NCBI RefSeq assembly: GCF_006546835.1
Contig: NZ_VICB01000003.1
Location: 310,001 to 374,000, forward strand
DNA: 64,000 nucleotides
From: Actinomyces johnsonii
GTDB lineage: Bacteria; Actinomycetota; Actinomycetes; Actinomycetales; Actinomycetaceae
Direction: 5' to 3'
Shown here: one piece after another, positions 44,690 through 53,728 of the stretch
How positions within the stretch are numbered: the stretch's first letter is position 1
Layout: every line of letters starts with the position of its first letter
Notes under the pieces: generated by a model
Told to the model about the DNA's origin: nothing
Seen by the model: the letters and a program-made list of their open reading frames with translations, nothing else
The model's database searches: none
Position numbers and translations under genes: made by a program

Positions 44690-45757
44690 ATGAAAGCATT
44701 CGGGTTCCTCAGTTTCGGACACTACGGACACGGTCGGGGTCCTGGCGACCCCGACGCCGGCCAAGCGCTTAAGGACGCCGTCGAGATTGCGGTCGGCGCC
44801 GACGAGATCGGTGTCAACGGCGCCTACTGGCGCGTTCACCACTATGCCCGCCAGGCCGCCGCCCCCATCCCGCTGCTCTCCGCGGCCGGCGCACGTACCA
44901 AGCGCATCGAGGTTGGCACCGGTGTCATCGACATGCGCTACGAGAACCCTCTCCACCTGGCCGAGGAGGTCGCCGCCCTTGACCTGCTCACCGACCAGCG
45001 CATCGCCATCGGCATCTCCCGCGGCTCCCCGGAGCAGGCCCGGCGCGGCTGGGAGACCTTCGGCTACGTCGGTGGCGCCGACCCGCGCGGGGCCGACGTC
45101 GCCCGCGCCCACACCGCTCAGTTCCTCGACGCCGTCCGGGGCGTCCCGCAGGCCGACCTCGATACCAGCAACGGTATGGCTCCCGGTGCGTCCTCCCGCC
45201 TGCGCATCGAGCCGCATGCCCCCGGTGTGGATCGCCGCATCTGGTGGGGTGCCGGCTCGCGCGAGACCGCCGAGTGGACCGCCCGTCAGGGCCTGAACCT
45301 CATGAGCTCCACCCTCCTGACCGAGGCCACTGGCGAGGGCTTCTCCCACCTCCAGGCCGAGCAGATCCGCCGCTACCGGGAGACGTGGAAGGAGGCTGGT
45401 CATGACTGGACCCCGCGCGTGAGCGTCTCGCGCTCCATCTTCCCGATCGTCTCCGACGCCGACCGCAGGTTCTTCGCCCTGCGCGGCGAGGACTCCCACG
45501 ACCAGATCGGCATCATCGACGGCCTGCAGTCGACCTTCGGACGCACCTACGCCGCCGAGCCCGATGTTCTCATCGAGCAGCTTGCCGGGGACGAGGCGCT
45601 CCGCGCCGCCGACACCGTCATGCTCACCATCCCCAGCCAGCTCGGCGTCGACTTCAATCTCCACATCCTCCAGGCCTTCGCCGAGCACGTCGCCCCGGCA
45701 CTGGGCTGGCGGCCCAACACAGCCGGACCGGTGATGAGTGACGCCCCGGAGGAGTAG
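44690..45757 (+). CDS. LLM-class flavin-dependent oxidoreductase
   Basis: A 355-residue luciferase-like monooxygenase: MKAFGFLSFGHYGHGRGPGD at the N-terminus, IGVNGAYWRVHHYARQAAAP, RIEVGTGVIDMRYENPLHLA and EEVAALDLLTDQRIAIGISR, with IWWGAGSRETAEWTARQGLN later, as in F420- or FMN-dependent LLM proteins. The substrate is not predictable. A terminator-like hairpin follows about 145 bases on. Confidence 0.88.
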   Translation: MKAFGFLSFGHYGHGRGPGDPDAGQALKDAVEIAVGADEIGVNGAYWRVHHYARQAAAPIPLLSAAGARTKRIEVGTGVIDMRYENPLHLAEEVAALDLLTDQRIAIGISRGSPEQARRGWETFGYVGGADPRGADVARAHTAQFLDAVRGVPQADLDTSNGMAPGASSRLRIEPHAPGVDRRIWWGAGSRETAEWTARQGLNLMSSTLLTEATGEGFSHLQAEQIRRYRETWKEAGHDWTPRVSVSRSIFPIVSDADRRFFALRGEDSHDQIGIIDGLQSTFGRTYAAEPDVLIEQLAGDEALRAADTVMLTIPSQLGVDFNLHILQAFAEHVAPALGWRPNTAGPVMSDAPEE

Positions 45758-45902
45758 CTGCACTGATCGGGGACATCCGAAGACGGTGAAGAGGACGCCG
45801 ATATTCGTCTGAGACGGGGGATACGACCAAAAAGTGAAAGGAAACGGGCCGGCGATAGAGCACCGCGAAGACGGGGGCGACGGGTCGGCTTGAACATGAC
45901 GT

Positions 45903-45941
45903 GGCCTGTGGGGTCCGGGACTCGCCCGGGCCCCACAGGCC
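45903..45941 (+). terminator. Strong hairpin downstream of the LLM gene
   Basis: GGCCTGTGGGGTCCGGG and CCCGGGCCCCACAGGCC form a 17-bp stem (one wobble) with a 5-base loop. Confidence 0.75.
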
Positions 45942-46604
45942 CGTGTCGTTGAGGGTGGCATCTCCCTGGATTCCCATAACTCCAGGGGGACTCGCCCTCC
46001 TTCGCCAGAACGACTCGCGTCGGGCTCCCTATCAACCCGAAGCGGCCTCGAAATCCGATCGGTCATCGGGCTCCCCAACCCTCGCGACCGGTTCCGTCCG
46101 GCGGCAGTTACTATGTAACCCGCTACTCCTGTAGGGGCACTCCAATATAGCTGAGAGTTGTCTGGGAAGTCTCTCCATGTTATTTATTCTGTTTTCATGG
46201 GGTTGTCGGGTTGGGTTCCGGTGTTATGCAGTCGACTCCGTCTTGGTGGGTAGCTTTAAAACGTATAGGCGTCCCCGTTAGTGTTCCTTCGGGTTCTGAT
46301 TCCGCTGCTTTCTGTCGATCATTATTGATGGTCGAAAGTTCTCAGAGGGGCTGCGTGTTGGAGCGTCGGTGAAAAAATGTGACCCCCGCACAAGGGGACT
46401 GTTGTGGTCAGTGAAAAGACGCACATCTCACCCAATCGGCATGCCGTGCGATCGGTCATTTATAGCGAATTATCAGATCTCATTTCGGAAACGGGGTGTA
46501 TTGTTCAGCCGTCCAACCGGAAATCAGCGGGCGGAAGGTGAGGAATACCCGTCTCGCCGCGCCGGACGCCGTCGCGCCCCGATCTCTTCAAGGAGCACTC
46601 GCTT
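45942..46604. other. AT-richer gene-free region upstream of the PAS-protein gene
   Basis: About 660 bases, noticeably richer in A/T than its surroundings (e.g. near 46160-46200 and 46440-46500), with no supportable gene. It contains small hairpins (TCGATCAT/ATGGTCGA near 46315; CCCC/GGGG near 46385) but no riboswitch consensus I recognise. The right end has CAAGGAG, the ribosome-binding site of the PAS gene. It could be a long 5' leader or acquired DNA. Confidence 0.45.
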
Positions 46605-47975
46605 ATGCCTAAGGTCACCGGAGCCACCCATGAGGTGGGCGTGGACCAGCTCTTCTTCTCCACCACTGACGCGCGCGGCGTCATTCGTCACTCGAACAAT
46701 GTGTTCATCGAGCTCTCCCGCTACCGACGCGACGAGCTCTCCGGTGCCCCGCACAACATCATCCGCCACCCGGAGATGCCCGGCGGCGCCTTCAAGGCCA
46801 TGTGGGACACCCTCAAGACCGGCAATCCCTTCGCCGCCTACGTGCGCAACCTCGCCGCCGACGGCAGCGAGTACGACGTCTTCGCCGCCGTCACCCCGCT
46901 GTCCGACGGGGGCTATCTCTCGGTGCGCACCCGGCCGGTGTGCACGGACCTGTTCGACACCGCCTGCACCATCTACCGCGATGCCCGCGCCGTGGAGGAT
47001 CGGGCCATCGCCGACGGCGCCAACCGCCGGGCGGCGGCCGAACAGGGGCTCGGCCGTATCGCCGAGCTACTGGCCGGGGCGGGCCTGTCCTCGTACGAGG
47101 AGTTCCAGAACACCGCCCTGCCGGCGGAGGTAGCGCGCCGCGAAGAACTCTCCGACGGCGTCCCGGTGCGCCCCGATGCCACCGGGGACCTGCGCGTCAT
47201 GCTCGATTCGGTCACCACCATCGCCACCGGGCTCGACTCCTGGATGGCCGGCCAGCAGCAGCTCGCCGAGCTGTCGGCCTCGCTCAAGGCCGCGGGCAAG
47301 GGCCTGACCCGGACCCTGGAGGACCCGCGCCTGGGCCCCACGCGGATCGCCGCCCTGGACCGCTCCGATACCCGGGTCAAGCCCCTGGCGGACCTGCTGG
47401 ACCTGTGGTCCCAGATGCAGAGCCTGGTCAGCCCCCTGGTCGCCCGGCTCGTCGACACCCTGGCCCAGCTCGACACCAACGGCGCCAGGACCCGTTCCCG
47501 TATCGCCCTGGCTCGTCTGCACGCCACCACCACCTCGCTGTTCACCGTTGAGCTCATCGACGGTGCCGGCGACCCGCAGTACTCGGCAGAGGCCATTCCC
47601 GACCTCATCGAGTCCCTCGACGACGGCGTTGCCGAGATGGAGCGCCAGGCCCGGACTTACAGCACGCTCGCGACCCAGGTTGTTGCGTACATTGGTGAGG
47701 TCAGCCGGATGATGACGATTCCCAACCAGCTCCTCATGCTGTGGACCGGCTCCCCGGCCTCAACCGATCCCGCCCTGCCGGCAGAGGCCGCAGAGCTGTC
47801 CGCCGCCGCCTCCGGAGTGGTCGAGTCTGTCGGTCAGCGCCTGGCTGAGCTTGACGAGCTGGCCGCTCGCTGCCAGGCCATCAGTCAGGGCGTCGATGTC
47901 GCCGACGGCGCCGGGGATCTGCGGGCGGCTCTGAGTGCCTTCACGGCGGCGGCCGGCGTCGTAGCCCCGAGCTGA
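46605..47975 (+). CDS. Aer-like PAS-domain protein without a methyl-accepting domain
   Basis: The first ~125 residues are a PAS domain of the Aer type: FFSTTDARGVIRHSNNVFIE, LSRYRRDELSGAPHNIIRHP, EMPGGAFKAMWDTLKTGNPF, AAYVRNLAADGSEYDVFAAV. Aer senses redox state through FAD bound to such a domain. The remaining ~330 residues are largely helical, with Ala/Leu/Asp-rich coiled-coil-like stretches, and contain neither a transmembrane segment, HAMP, nor the conserved chemoreceptor hairpin. No output domain is recognised. Actinomyces are non-motile, so the partner is not a flagellar chemotaxis system. A hairpin terminator follows the gene. Confidence 0.8.
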   Translation: MPKVTGATHEVGVDQLFFSTTDARGVIRHSNNVFIELSRYRRDELSGAPHNIIRHPEMPGGAFKAMWDTLKTGNPFAAYVRNLAADGSEYDVFAAVTPLSDGGYLSVRTRPVCTDLFDTACTIYRDARAVEDRAIADGANRRAAAEQGLGRIAELLAGAGLSSYEEFQNTALPAEVARREELSDGVPVRPDATGDLRVMLDSVTTIATGLDSWMAGQQQLAELSASLKAAGKGLTRTLEDPRLGPTRIAALDRSDTRVKPLADLLDLWSQMQSLVSPLVARLVDTLAQLDTNGARTRSRIALARLHATTTSLFTVELIDGAGDPQYSAEAIPDLIESLDDGVAEMERQARTYSTLATQVVAYIGEVSRMMTIPNQLLMLWTGSPASTDPALPAEAAELSAAASGVVESVGQRLAELDELAARCQAISQGVDVADGAGDLRAALSAFTAAAGVVAPS

Positions 47976-48012
47976 GCCCTGTGGGGCGGAACCGCGCCAA
48001 CGGACGCAGACA

Positions 48013-48054
48013 GGTGCCGCTTGGGCGAACGCATGCATTCGCCCAACCGGCACC
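48013..48054. terminator. Bidirectional terminator between PAS and M48 genes
   Basis: GGTGCCG-c-TTGGGCGAA pairs with TTCGCCCAA-c-CGGCACC (16 bp with one internal C/C mismatch) around an 8-base loop; it lies between two convergent genes. Confidence 0.8.
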
Positions 48055-48070
48055 GCTGTGTCGATGGGAT

Positions 48071-49411
48071 TTAGGCCCCAGAGTGCGCAGACTCCGGATC
48101 CGGTGGATCGAAGGGGGCCGTGTTGGAGCCGCCGATGAGCCCCTCCTCCTGACCTGCTGACGGGGAGTGCCCGTACGGCTCGGGATGCATCGGCCCGGTC
48201 GCGCTCGGCGCGGATTGACCGTCCTCGAACGATGTCCGTTCGCCGGGCTCCGCCTTCACGGGGACGGGGGAGGCCCAACGCAGCTCATTGCGGGGGATCT
48301 TGTAGCTCACACCCGGATAACGGCCGAACTGCTCCTCACTGGGCACGCTCGTGGTGGTGGAGTCCAGCACCGAGAGCATCTGCTCCGGCGTCGGCCAGGA
48401 ACCGGAGCGCTGGTATCCGGTGGGAGCCGAGGGCGGGAACCAAGCGGTCGACTCCGGTGGACGGATCATGATCCGTCCGGGGCGGCTGCGGTCGCGCAGG
48501 GCATGAGCGCGCCAGGTGTTGATGGGGTGACTGGAGAGCCAGTTGGTCATGTGGAGCCAGAACCCCTTCTCGCGTGTGGCGCGATCGGCCAGAGCATGGG
48601 TGTTGACCTCGGCTCCCAGGTACTTGCCCCCGGAGAGGACTCCCATGGCTCCGGGCACGCCCTGGGGTTCGTTGGCGTAGCCGTGGTTGTCCGCGGTGTA
48701 CTCCTGGGCGCGCGAGAGCGCCTGCCCCAGGAAGGGGACATAGCCCGCCAGCTGGGAGAGGATGAGACGGAAGTAGGACACGTGGCCGGCGGCGAGGTGG
48801 CCGACCTCGTGACCGATGATGAAGCGCAGCGCCTCGGGGTCGCGGGCCTGCCCACCGATCTCGAATAGGTCGGAGTAGACGGCCACGAAACGCCGGAAGC
48901 CGTGGCCGGAGGCGAAGGCGTTGATCTGGCCATTGCCCAGCACCACGTAGGCGTCGGGGACCCGCCGCAGGCCGAACTCCCGGGCCGCCTCGACGACCAT
49001 CCGATACCCCTCCGGGAACTGGGTGGGGGACATCTGCACCGAGCTAGCCCGCAGCTGGGCGTACGTGAGGGCGCGGATGATCCATACCAGCAGGGGGATG
49101 AGGGGGATGGCCAGTATCGCCTCCGAGATAGTCCCGCCCCCCAGGATCTGTTCGCGAATCTCGGCGCTCAGCCCGGTCGGCTCGGGCACGGTGACCAGCC
49201 ACGTCACTAGGCCGAACCAACCGATGTAGCCCAGTGCCGTAGTGACCACGGCGGCGATGAGCAGAGGAATCTCCGCAGGATGACGCAGGCCGCGGATCCC
49301 GGCGATGCCGTGAACGGTCGCACCGTTGAACATCCGGGGGCGGGAGAGGGCCCCGGCCGGAGGCGTACTGCCTGAAGCGCCGGGGACGGTAGACGGAACA
49401 GGTAGTTGCAT
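48071..49411 (-). CDS. M48-family (HtpX-like) zinc metalloprotease
   Basis: The 446-residue protein has two N-terminal transmembrane helices (PLLIAAVVTTALGYIGWFGL and ISEAILAIPLIPLLVWIIRA) and the protease core: PDAYVVLGNGQINAFASGHG, RFIIGHEVGHLAAGHVSYFR with the HEVGH zinc motif, and SRAQEYTADNHGYANEPQGV supplying the third ligand and Asp. The C-terminal ~120 residues are a hydrophilic Pro/Ser-rich tail. Such proteases degrade or process membrane proteins. ATG start; a terminator lies downstream. Confidence 0.9.
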   Translation of the reverse strand: MQLPVPSTVPGASGSTPPAGALSRPRMFNGATVHGIAGIRGLRHPAEIPLLIAAVVTTALGYIGWFGLVTWLVTVPEPTGLSAEIREQILGGGTISEAILAIPLIPLLVWIIRALTYAQLRASSVQMSPTQFPEGYRMVVEAAREFGLRRVPDAYVVLGNGQINAFASGHGFRRFVAVYSDLFEIGGQARDPEALRFIIGHEVGHLAAGHVSYFRLILSQLAGYVPFLGQALSRAQEYTADNHGYANEPQGVPGAMGVLSGGKYLGAEVNTHALADRATREKGFWLHMTNWLSSHPINTWRAHALRDRSRPGRIMIRPPESTAWFPPSAPTGYQRSGSWPTPEQMLSVLDSTTTSVPSEEQFGRYPGVSYKIPRNELRWASPVPVKAEPGERTSFEDGQSAPSATGPMHPEPYGHSPSAGQEEGLIGGSNTAPFDPPDPESAHSGA

Positions 49412-49602
49412 GGTGGCAACTTAAACGACCTCCCCGGGTTTCCTCTCCTGCCTCAGGAGGATCTTGGCCGCGCTACTTATCCGCCTTATGGTGGGAAAAG
49501 GTCGCGTCCTCTCCTTCCAGGGGGCCGCGCCGTTGGGGCGGCTCCCCGGGTGCCTGCGTCGGATCCTGACGCGGCCGGAGCCGAGCCCGTAGGCTCCTAC
49601 CC

Positions 49603-50415
49603 GTGCCTCACTCCTTCTCGTCTCCTTCGCCATCCTCCTTCTCGCTGCAGCCGCCCTCCCTGTCCGGGCACCCGGACCACGCGGTTCCCTGGGGTATGCA
49701 GATCGCCGTGCGCTATGACAAGGTCCACCCGCCGCGGCGGATCGATGTCGCCGAGGCCGCCGCCCGCGCCGTCGTCGCCCTCCTGGCCGCACCCGCCTCC
49801 GCCCCGGGCGGGCCGTGGAACCGGGCCGTCGACTACTGGCGCGACGGGCGCATCCGCAAGCTCGTGCGCCGCGCCCGCGGCAAGCGCTGGGAGGAGATCC
49901 AGGACATCGACGGCGTTACCGTCACCCAGGACGGCCCGCCGGGTTGGGGGCGGGCTGCGGCGCGCGCCTTCGTCCCCGGCCCGGTGCGCCCCCTGCCCGG
50001 AGCCCTGGCCAAGACCCAAGTGGAGGGAACCCACTTCCCGGCTGGCGACGAGCTGCCCCCACCGCCTGCCGCGATCACCGCGTGCGTTGCGAAGGATCCG
50101 GCCGCGGCCGATGAGATCGAGCTCGGGTCGGAGTCGGCCTCCGCCGGGGCGCTCGTGACGATTGAGGTCACGCCCCTGCACGAGATGACCTCGGGCAAGC
50201 TCGCCGCCCAGTGCGGCCATGCCGCCCAGCTGGCCTGGGAGAGCCCCGCCATGGAGCCCGCCGTGCGGCGGGCCTGGGCCGATGACGGCTACCGGGTGCG
50301 CGTGGTCGTGCCTAGCCGGGAGCAGTGGGAGTCCACCACTCGGCCCGTGCGCATCACCGACGCTGGCTTCACCGAGCTCGATGGCCCCACCGAGACGACC
50401 CGCGCCTATTGGTGA
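49603..50415 (+). CDS. PTH2-family peptidyl-tRNA hydrolase domain protein
   Basis: The C-terminal ~120 residues hold the PTH2 signature: VTPLHEMTSGKLAAQCGHAA, QLAWESPAMEPAVRRAW and VRITDAGFTELDGPTETTRA. The Lys in SGKLAAQ and His in CGHAA match conserved positions of the family. A repeated-looking N-terminal half starts with a similar MQIAVRYDKV strand but carries no full motif, so the protein may contain one degenerate and one intact PTH2-like domain. GTG start. Release of peptidyl-tRNA is inferred from family only. Confidence 0.8.
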   Translation: MPHSFSSPSPSSFSLQPPSLSGHPDHAVPWGMQIAVRYDKVHPPRRIDVAEAAARAVVALLAAPASAPGGPWNRAVDYWRDGRIRKLVRRARGKRWEEIQDIDGVTVTQDGPPGWGRAAARAFVPGPVRPLPGALAKTQVEGTHFPAGDELPPPPAAITACVAKDPAAADEIELGSESASAGALVTIEVTPLHEMTSGKLAAQCGHAAQLAWESPAMEPAVRRAWADDGYRVRVVVPSREQWESTTRPVRITDAGFTELDGPTETTRAYW

Positions 50416-50446
50416 GGGCGAGGAGCTGACCGACGGGGACGAGTCT

Positions 50447-51037
50447 TCAGACTCCGGTGGGGTAGTCCTCGAAGCGGTGGGTCTGTGCGGGCTCCGGGAC
50501 TCCGCGGAACACCCACAGCCGAATGAACACGTAGAGGTAAATCCCCTCGCAGCAGGCCGAGATGACCCGAGCCAGCTCGGCATTGACCCCGAACCAGTGC
50601 AGCAGCGAGGACAACCCGAGAATGAAGATGACGTACTGGCTGATGATGCCGGCCGTGTAGCCCGCCCCCTGCTCGATGACGTGCCCGTGGGCCTGGAAGT
50701 TCAGCCACCGGTTGAGCAGGAAGGAGTAGACGGCGGCGATGACGTAGCCAACCGTGACCGCCAGCGGGTAGAACCAGTGGAGGTGGTTGTAGAACACCCA
50801 TAGGCAGGTGATGTCCAGGAAGAAGGCGGAGCCGTTGATGATCGCGTAGCCGATGAAGGTCACCGGCAGCCGGCTGCGTACGAATCTGGGCAGCTCGGAG
50901 TGGATCGCCGTGATGAGGCGCAGGAAGATCTCGGGGGCACGGCGGGCGTTGGAGGCGGGCGGTTGGAGGGAGGATACCGCAGGCTTTGTTGCGGTGGTGG
51001 TTTCGGAGGCCTGGCCGTCCGCCGTCGCTCCTGCCAT
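50447..51037 (-). CDS. GtrA-family membrane protein
   Basis: A 196-residue protein with four transmembrane helices in the GtrA arrangement: PVTFIGYAIINGSAFFLDIT, HWFYPLAVTVGYVIAAVYSF, LNRWLNFQAHG, YVIFILGLSSLLHWFGVNAE and EGIYLYVFIRLWVF. GtrA proteins help flip or transfer polyprenyl-linked sugars for cell-wall glycan decoration. A 40-residue hydrophilic N-terminus precedes TM1. AGGAAAGGA provides the ribosome-binding site. Confidence 0.9.
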   Translation of the reverse strand: MAGATADGQASETTTATKPAVSSLQPPASNARRAPEIFLRLITAIHSELPRFVRSRLPVTFIGYAIINGSAFFLDITCLWVFYNHLHWFYPLAVTVGYVIAAVYSFLLNRWLNFQAHGHVIEQGAGYTAGIISQYVIFILGLSSLLHWFGVNAELARVISACCEGIYLYVFIRLWVFRGVPEPAQTHRFEDYPTGV

Positions 51038-51131
51038 GGGGTGTCCTTTCCTGATTGCTGGTGTCAGGGGGAGTCTTCACCGCCTGCGCCGGTGAGGCAA
51101 GTTCCGAAAGGAGGAACGGTGGCCTGCCGGC

Positions 51132-51785
51132 TCATCCTCGTGGAGGAGAGGCGGTCTGCGTTAGGGCCTGGGCGACCTCGCGGCGCAGAAGCTCGCCGCC
51201 GGCGTCGGCCGGGTGGTGGATCGTGCGCAAGCCCACCTCGCGGGCCGCGACGATATTGGTGGCGCTGTCATCGACGAACAGGGCCTGGTCGGGCTCCACC
51301 CCCGCCAGCTCCAGCAGGCGGCGGAAATAGGCGGCATCCGGTTTGGCCACCCCCAGCGTGCAGGAGTAGCCGTCGATGTCGCACAGGCCGTCATAGCCCA
51401 GATGCTCGCGCATCCAGGCCCGACGCTCCCACTGCTGATTGGTGGCCAGGACCGTTGTGTATCCCGCCTCGCGCAGGTCCCTCACGAGCTGCCAGGCCAG
51501 AGGGTCGGGCGTGGCCCGGTGCCACATCTCCAACAGGTCCGATGCGCGCAGCTCCAGCCCCAGGTCCTTCACCACCCGCTCCAACAGCTCGGTCAGGGTC
51601 TCCCGGCCTGCCAGGGCGTCGGTCTCGCCATCGATCATGGCCTGGGCGAAGGCCGGGCCGCCGCCGCGGGTCAGCGCCTCGCCCCACGGGGTGCCGATGA
51701 GCTGAAGAACGCCGTCGGCATCGAGCAGGACGGCGCGCACGGGAGTGGACGAGGCGGGTGGGATGGCTGACTGAGAGATGCTCAC
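51132..51785 (-). CDS. HAD-superfamily hydrolase
   Basis: The 217-residue protein has HAD motif I (VRAVLLDADGVLQLIG, D-x-D), a helical cap, motif II (YTTVLATNQQWERRAW, Thr), the Lys of motif III (LGVAKPDAAYFRRLLELAGV) and motif IV (QALFVDDSATNIVAAREVGL). It is the small C1-cap type (epoxide hydrolase/phosphatase-like). The GTG start gives MSISQSAIPP; the frame continues upstream into the neighbouring gene's region and is unlikely to be used. It is divergent from the M18 aminopeptidase gene. Confidence 0.87.
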   Translation of the reverse strand: MSISQSAIPPASSTPVRAVLLDADGVLQLIGTPWGEALTRGGGPAFAQAMIDGETDALAGRETLTELLERVVKDLGLELRASDLLEMWHRATPDPLAWQLVRDLREAGYTTVLATNQQWERRAWMREHLGYDGLCDIDGYSCTLGVAKPDAAYFRRLLELAGVEPDQALFVDDSATNIVAAREVGLRTIHHPADAGGELLRREVAQALTQTASPPRG

Positions 51786-51865
51786 GCCCCGATCCTGCCC
51801 TATCCCCGCCCGACCGTGCGGCAGATGTCGTCCGGGACATGGTGCTCCAGTGGAAGACTGGGGCC

Positions 51866-53227
51866 ATGACCGATGCCGCCAGCACACCCGCCAGTGCTTC
51901 ACACAGCGATCCCTTCGGCGCCGCCACCGGTGAGGCACTGCGCGACGAGGACGCCTACACCGACTCGCTCATCGACTTCGTCACCGCCTCACCCAGCTCT
52001 TACCATGCCGCCGCCGAGGTCGCCCGGCGCCTGGAAGCGGTCGGCTTCTCCGGCGTCGAGGAGACGATCTCCTGGGAGGCCGGCCTGCCGCGCCGCGGCT
52101 ACGTCATCCGCGACGGCGCCATCGCCGCCTGGGCACTGCCCAAGGCGCTCGCGCCAGGAGCGGGTCTTCGCATCGTTGGCGCCCACACCGACTCCCCGGC
52201 CCTCAAGCTCAAACCCAACGCCGCCCTCGTCCGCTCCGGCTGGCAGCTCATCAACGCCGAGGTCTACGGCGGCCCCCTGCTCGCCTCCCTCCTCGACCGC
52301 GAGCTGGGCCTGGCCGGGCGCCTGACCACCCGCGACGGCGCCGTCCACCTCGTGCGCACCGGCCCCATCGCCCGCATCTGTCAGATCGCCCCGCACCTGG
52401 ATCGCGGCGTCAACGACGCCCTCCACCTGGACCGCCAGACCCACCTGCTGCCCCTGTGGTCACTGGCCGGGCCCGACGCCGCCCCCGACGCGGTCGAGAC
52501 CCACCTGTGCGAGATCGCCGGTATCGACCCGGCCGAGCTCGCCGGCCACGACGTTCTGACCTACCCTACCCAGGCCCCCGCCCGCTTCGGCCGGGACGGA
52601 GAGTTCCTGGCCTCCTCCCGCCTGGACAACCTCTCCTCGGTGCATGCCGGACTGGTGGCCCTCGAGGCGCTCGCGGCCGCTGGGGGCGAGCCCGCCGAGC
52701 CCGTCATCCTGATCGCCTTCGACCACGAGGAGGTCGGCTCGGCTACCCGATCCGGCGCGGACGGCCCCTTCCTCACGACCCTCCTGCGGCGCCTCGCTGG
52801 CGTTCTGGGGGCCAGCAGCGACGACGTCGAGGCCCTCCTGGCGCGCTCGTCCTGCGTGAGCGCCGACGCCGGGCACAGCGTCCACCCCGCCTACGCCCAC
52901 CTGCACGACCCCGCCGTCCAGCCGCTCATCAACCACGGCCCCCTGCTCAAGATCAACGCTCAGCAGCGCTACGCCACCGACGCCATGGGAGCCGCGATCT
53001 GGGCGCGGGCCTGCGCCGCCGCGGACGTGCCCAGCCAGGACTTCGTCTCCAACAACGCCGTGCCCTGTGGCTCCACCATCGGTCCCATCACCGCCACCCG
53101 GCTCGGGATCACCACCGTCGACGTCGGCGTGCCCCTGCTGAGCATGCACTCGGCCCGCGAGATGGCCGGTGTCAAGGACGGCCCCTGGCTCGCCCGGGCC
53201 CTGCACGCCTACTGGCTGGGCGCCTGA
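51866..53227 (+). CDS. M18-family (aspartyl) aminopeptidase
   Basis: The 453-residue cytosolic enzyme has the M18 zinc ligands: His and Asp in RIVGAHTDSPALKLKP, the SSRLDNLSSVHAGLVALEAL Asp, the catalytic/ligand Glu pair in LIAFDHEEVGSATRSGADGP, an Asp in CVSADAGHSVHPAYAHLHDP and the last His in VPLLSMHSAREMAGVKD. It removes N-terminal acidic residues in well-studied members. ATG start in good context. The YchJ gene begins 2 bases after its stop, so the two are co-translated. Confidence 0.95.
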   Translation: MTDAASTPASASHSDPFGAATGEALRDEDAYTDSLIDFVTASPSSYHAAAEVARRLEAVGFSGVEETISWEAGLPRRGYVIRDGAIAAWALPKALAPGAGLRIVGAHTDSPALKLKPNAALVRSGWQLINAEVYGGPLLASLLDRELGLAGRLTTRDGAVHLVRTGPIARICQIAPHLDRGVNDALHLDRQTHLLPLWSLAGPDAAPDAVETHLCEIAGIDPAELAGHDVLTYPTQAPARFGRDGEFLASSRLDNLSSVHAGLVALEALAAAGGEPAEPVILIAFDHEEVGSATRSGADGPFLTTLLRRLAGVLGASSDDVEALLARSSCVSADAGHSVHPAYAHLHDPAVQPLINHGPLLKINAQQRYATDAMGAAIWARACAAADVPSQDFVSNNAVPCGSTIGPITATRLGITTVDVGVPLLSMHSAREMAGVKDGPWLARALHAYWLGA

Positions 53228-53229
53228 TC

Positions 53230-53685
53230 ATGGCCAGTCGGCAGGCAGGCCGCCGGGAGCAGCCGGGCTCGCCGGTCCGCACCGCGGGCGTGCGCGGCAC
53301 CGACCCCTGCCCCTGCGGCTCGGGGCGCGCCTACGCCCAGTGCTGCGAACCCCTCCACGACGGCGCCCCGGCACCGACCGCCGAGGCCCTCATGCGCTCG
53401 CGCTACACGGCCTTCGTCGTCGGTGACGAGGACTATCTCTTCCGCACCTGGCATCCGCGCACCCGGCCCGAGGGTCCCTACTGCCACCCCGGTACGCAGT
53501 GGACGGGCCTGAGCGTCGACGAGACCGTGGATGGCGGGGTGCAGGACGAGACCGGCGTCGTGGAATTCACCGCCTCCTACCGCACCGGCGACGGGCGCGG
53601 GGCGGTGGTGGCCGACGCCCTGCACGAGCGCTCCCGCTTCACCCGTCGCGCCGGCCGCTGGCTCTACCTCGACGCCGTCGAATAG
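53230..53685 (+). CDS. YchJ-family SEC-C zinc protein
   Basis: A 151-residue protein with an N-terminal SEC-C zinc motif (TDPCPCGSGRAYAQCCEPLH) and the YchJ domain: TAEALMRSRYTAFVVGDEDY, LFRTWHPRTRP, ETGVVEFTASYRTGDGRGAV and HERSRFTRRAGRWLYLDAVE. The fold is NTF2-like; function is unknown. It starts directly after the M18 aminopeptidase stop. Confidence 0.92.
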   Translation: MASRQAGRREQPGSPVRTAGVRGTDPCPCGSGRAYAQCCEPLHDGAPAPTAEALMRSRYTAFVVGDEDYLFRTWHPRTRPEGPYCHPGTQWTGLSVDETVDGGVQDETGVVEFTASYRTGDGRGAVVADALHERSRFTRRAGRWLYLDAVE

Positions 53686-53728
53686 CTTCGGAGCCCCGGA
53701 CGGCCGGGCGACAACGCCGGGTCCCCGC

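Noticed and set aside
45942-46604. c-di-GMP (GEMM) riboswitch before the PAS gene
   Set aside because: The conserved GEMM sequence blocks could not be found; only small generic hairpins are present.
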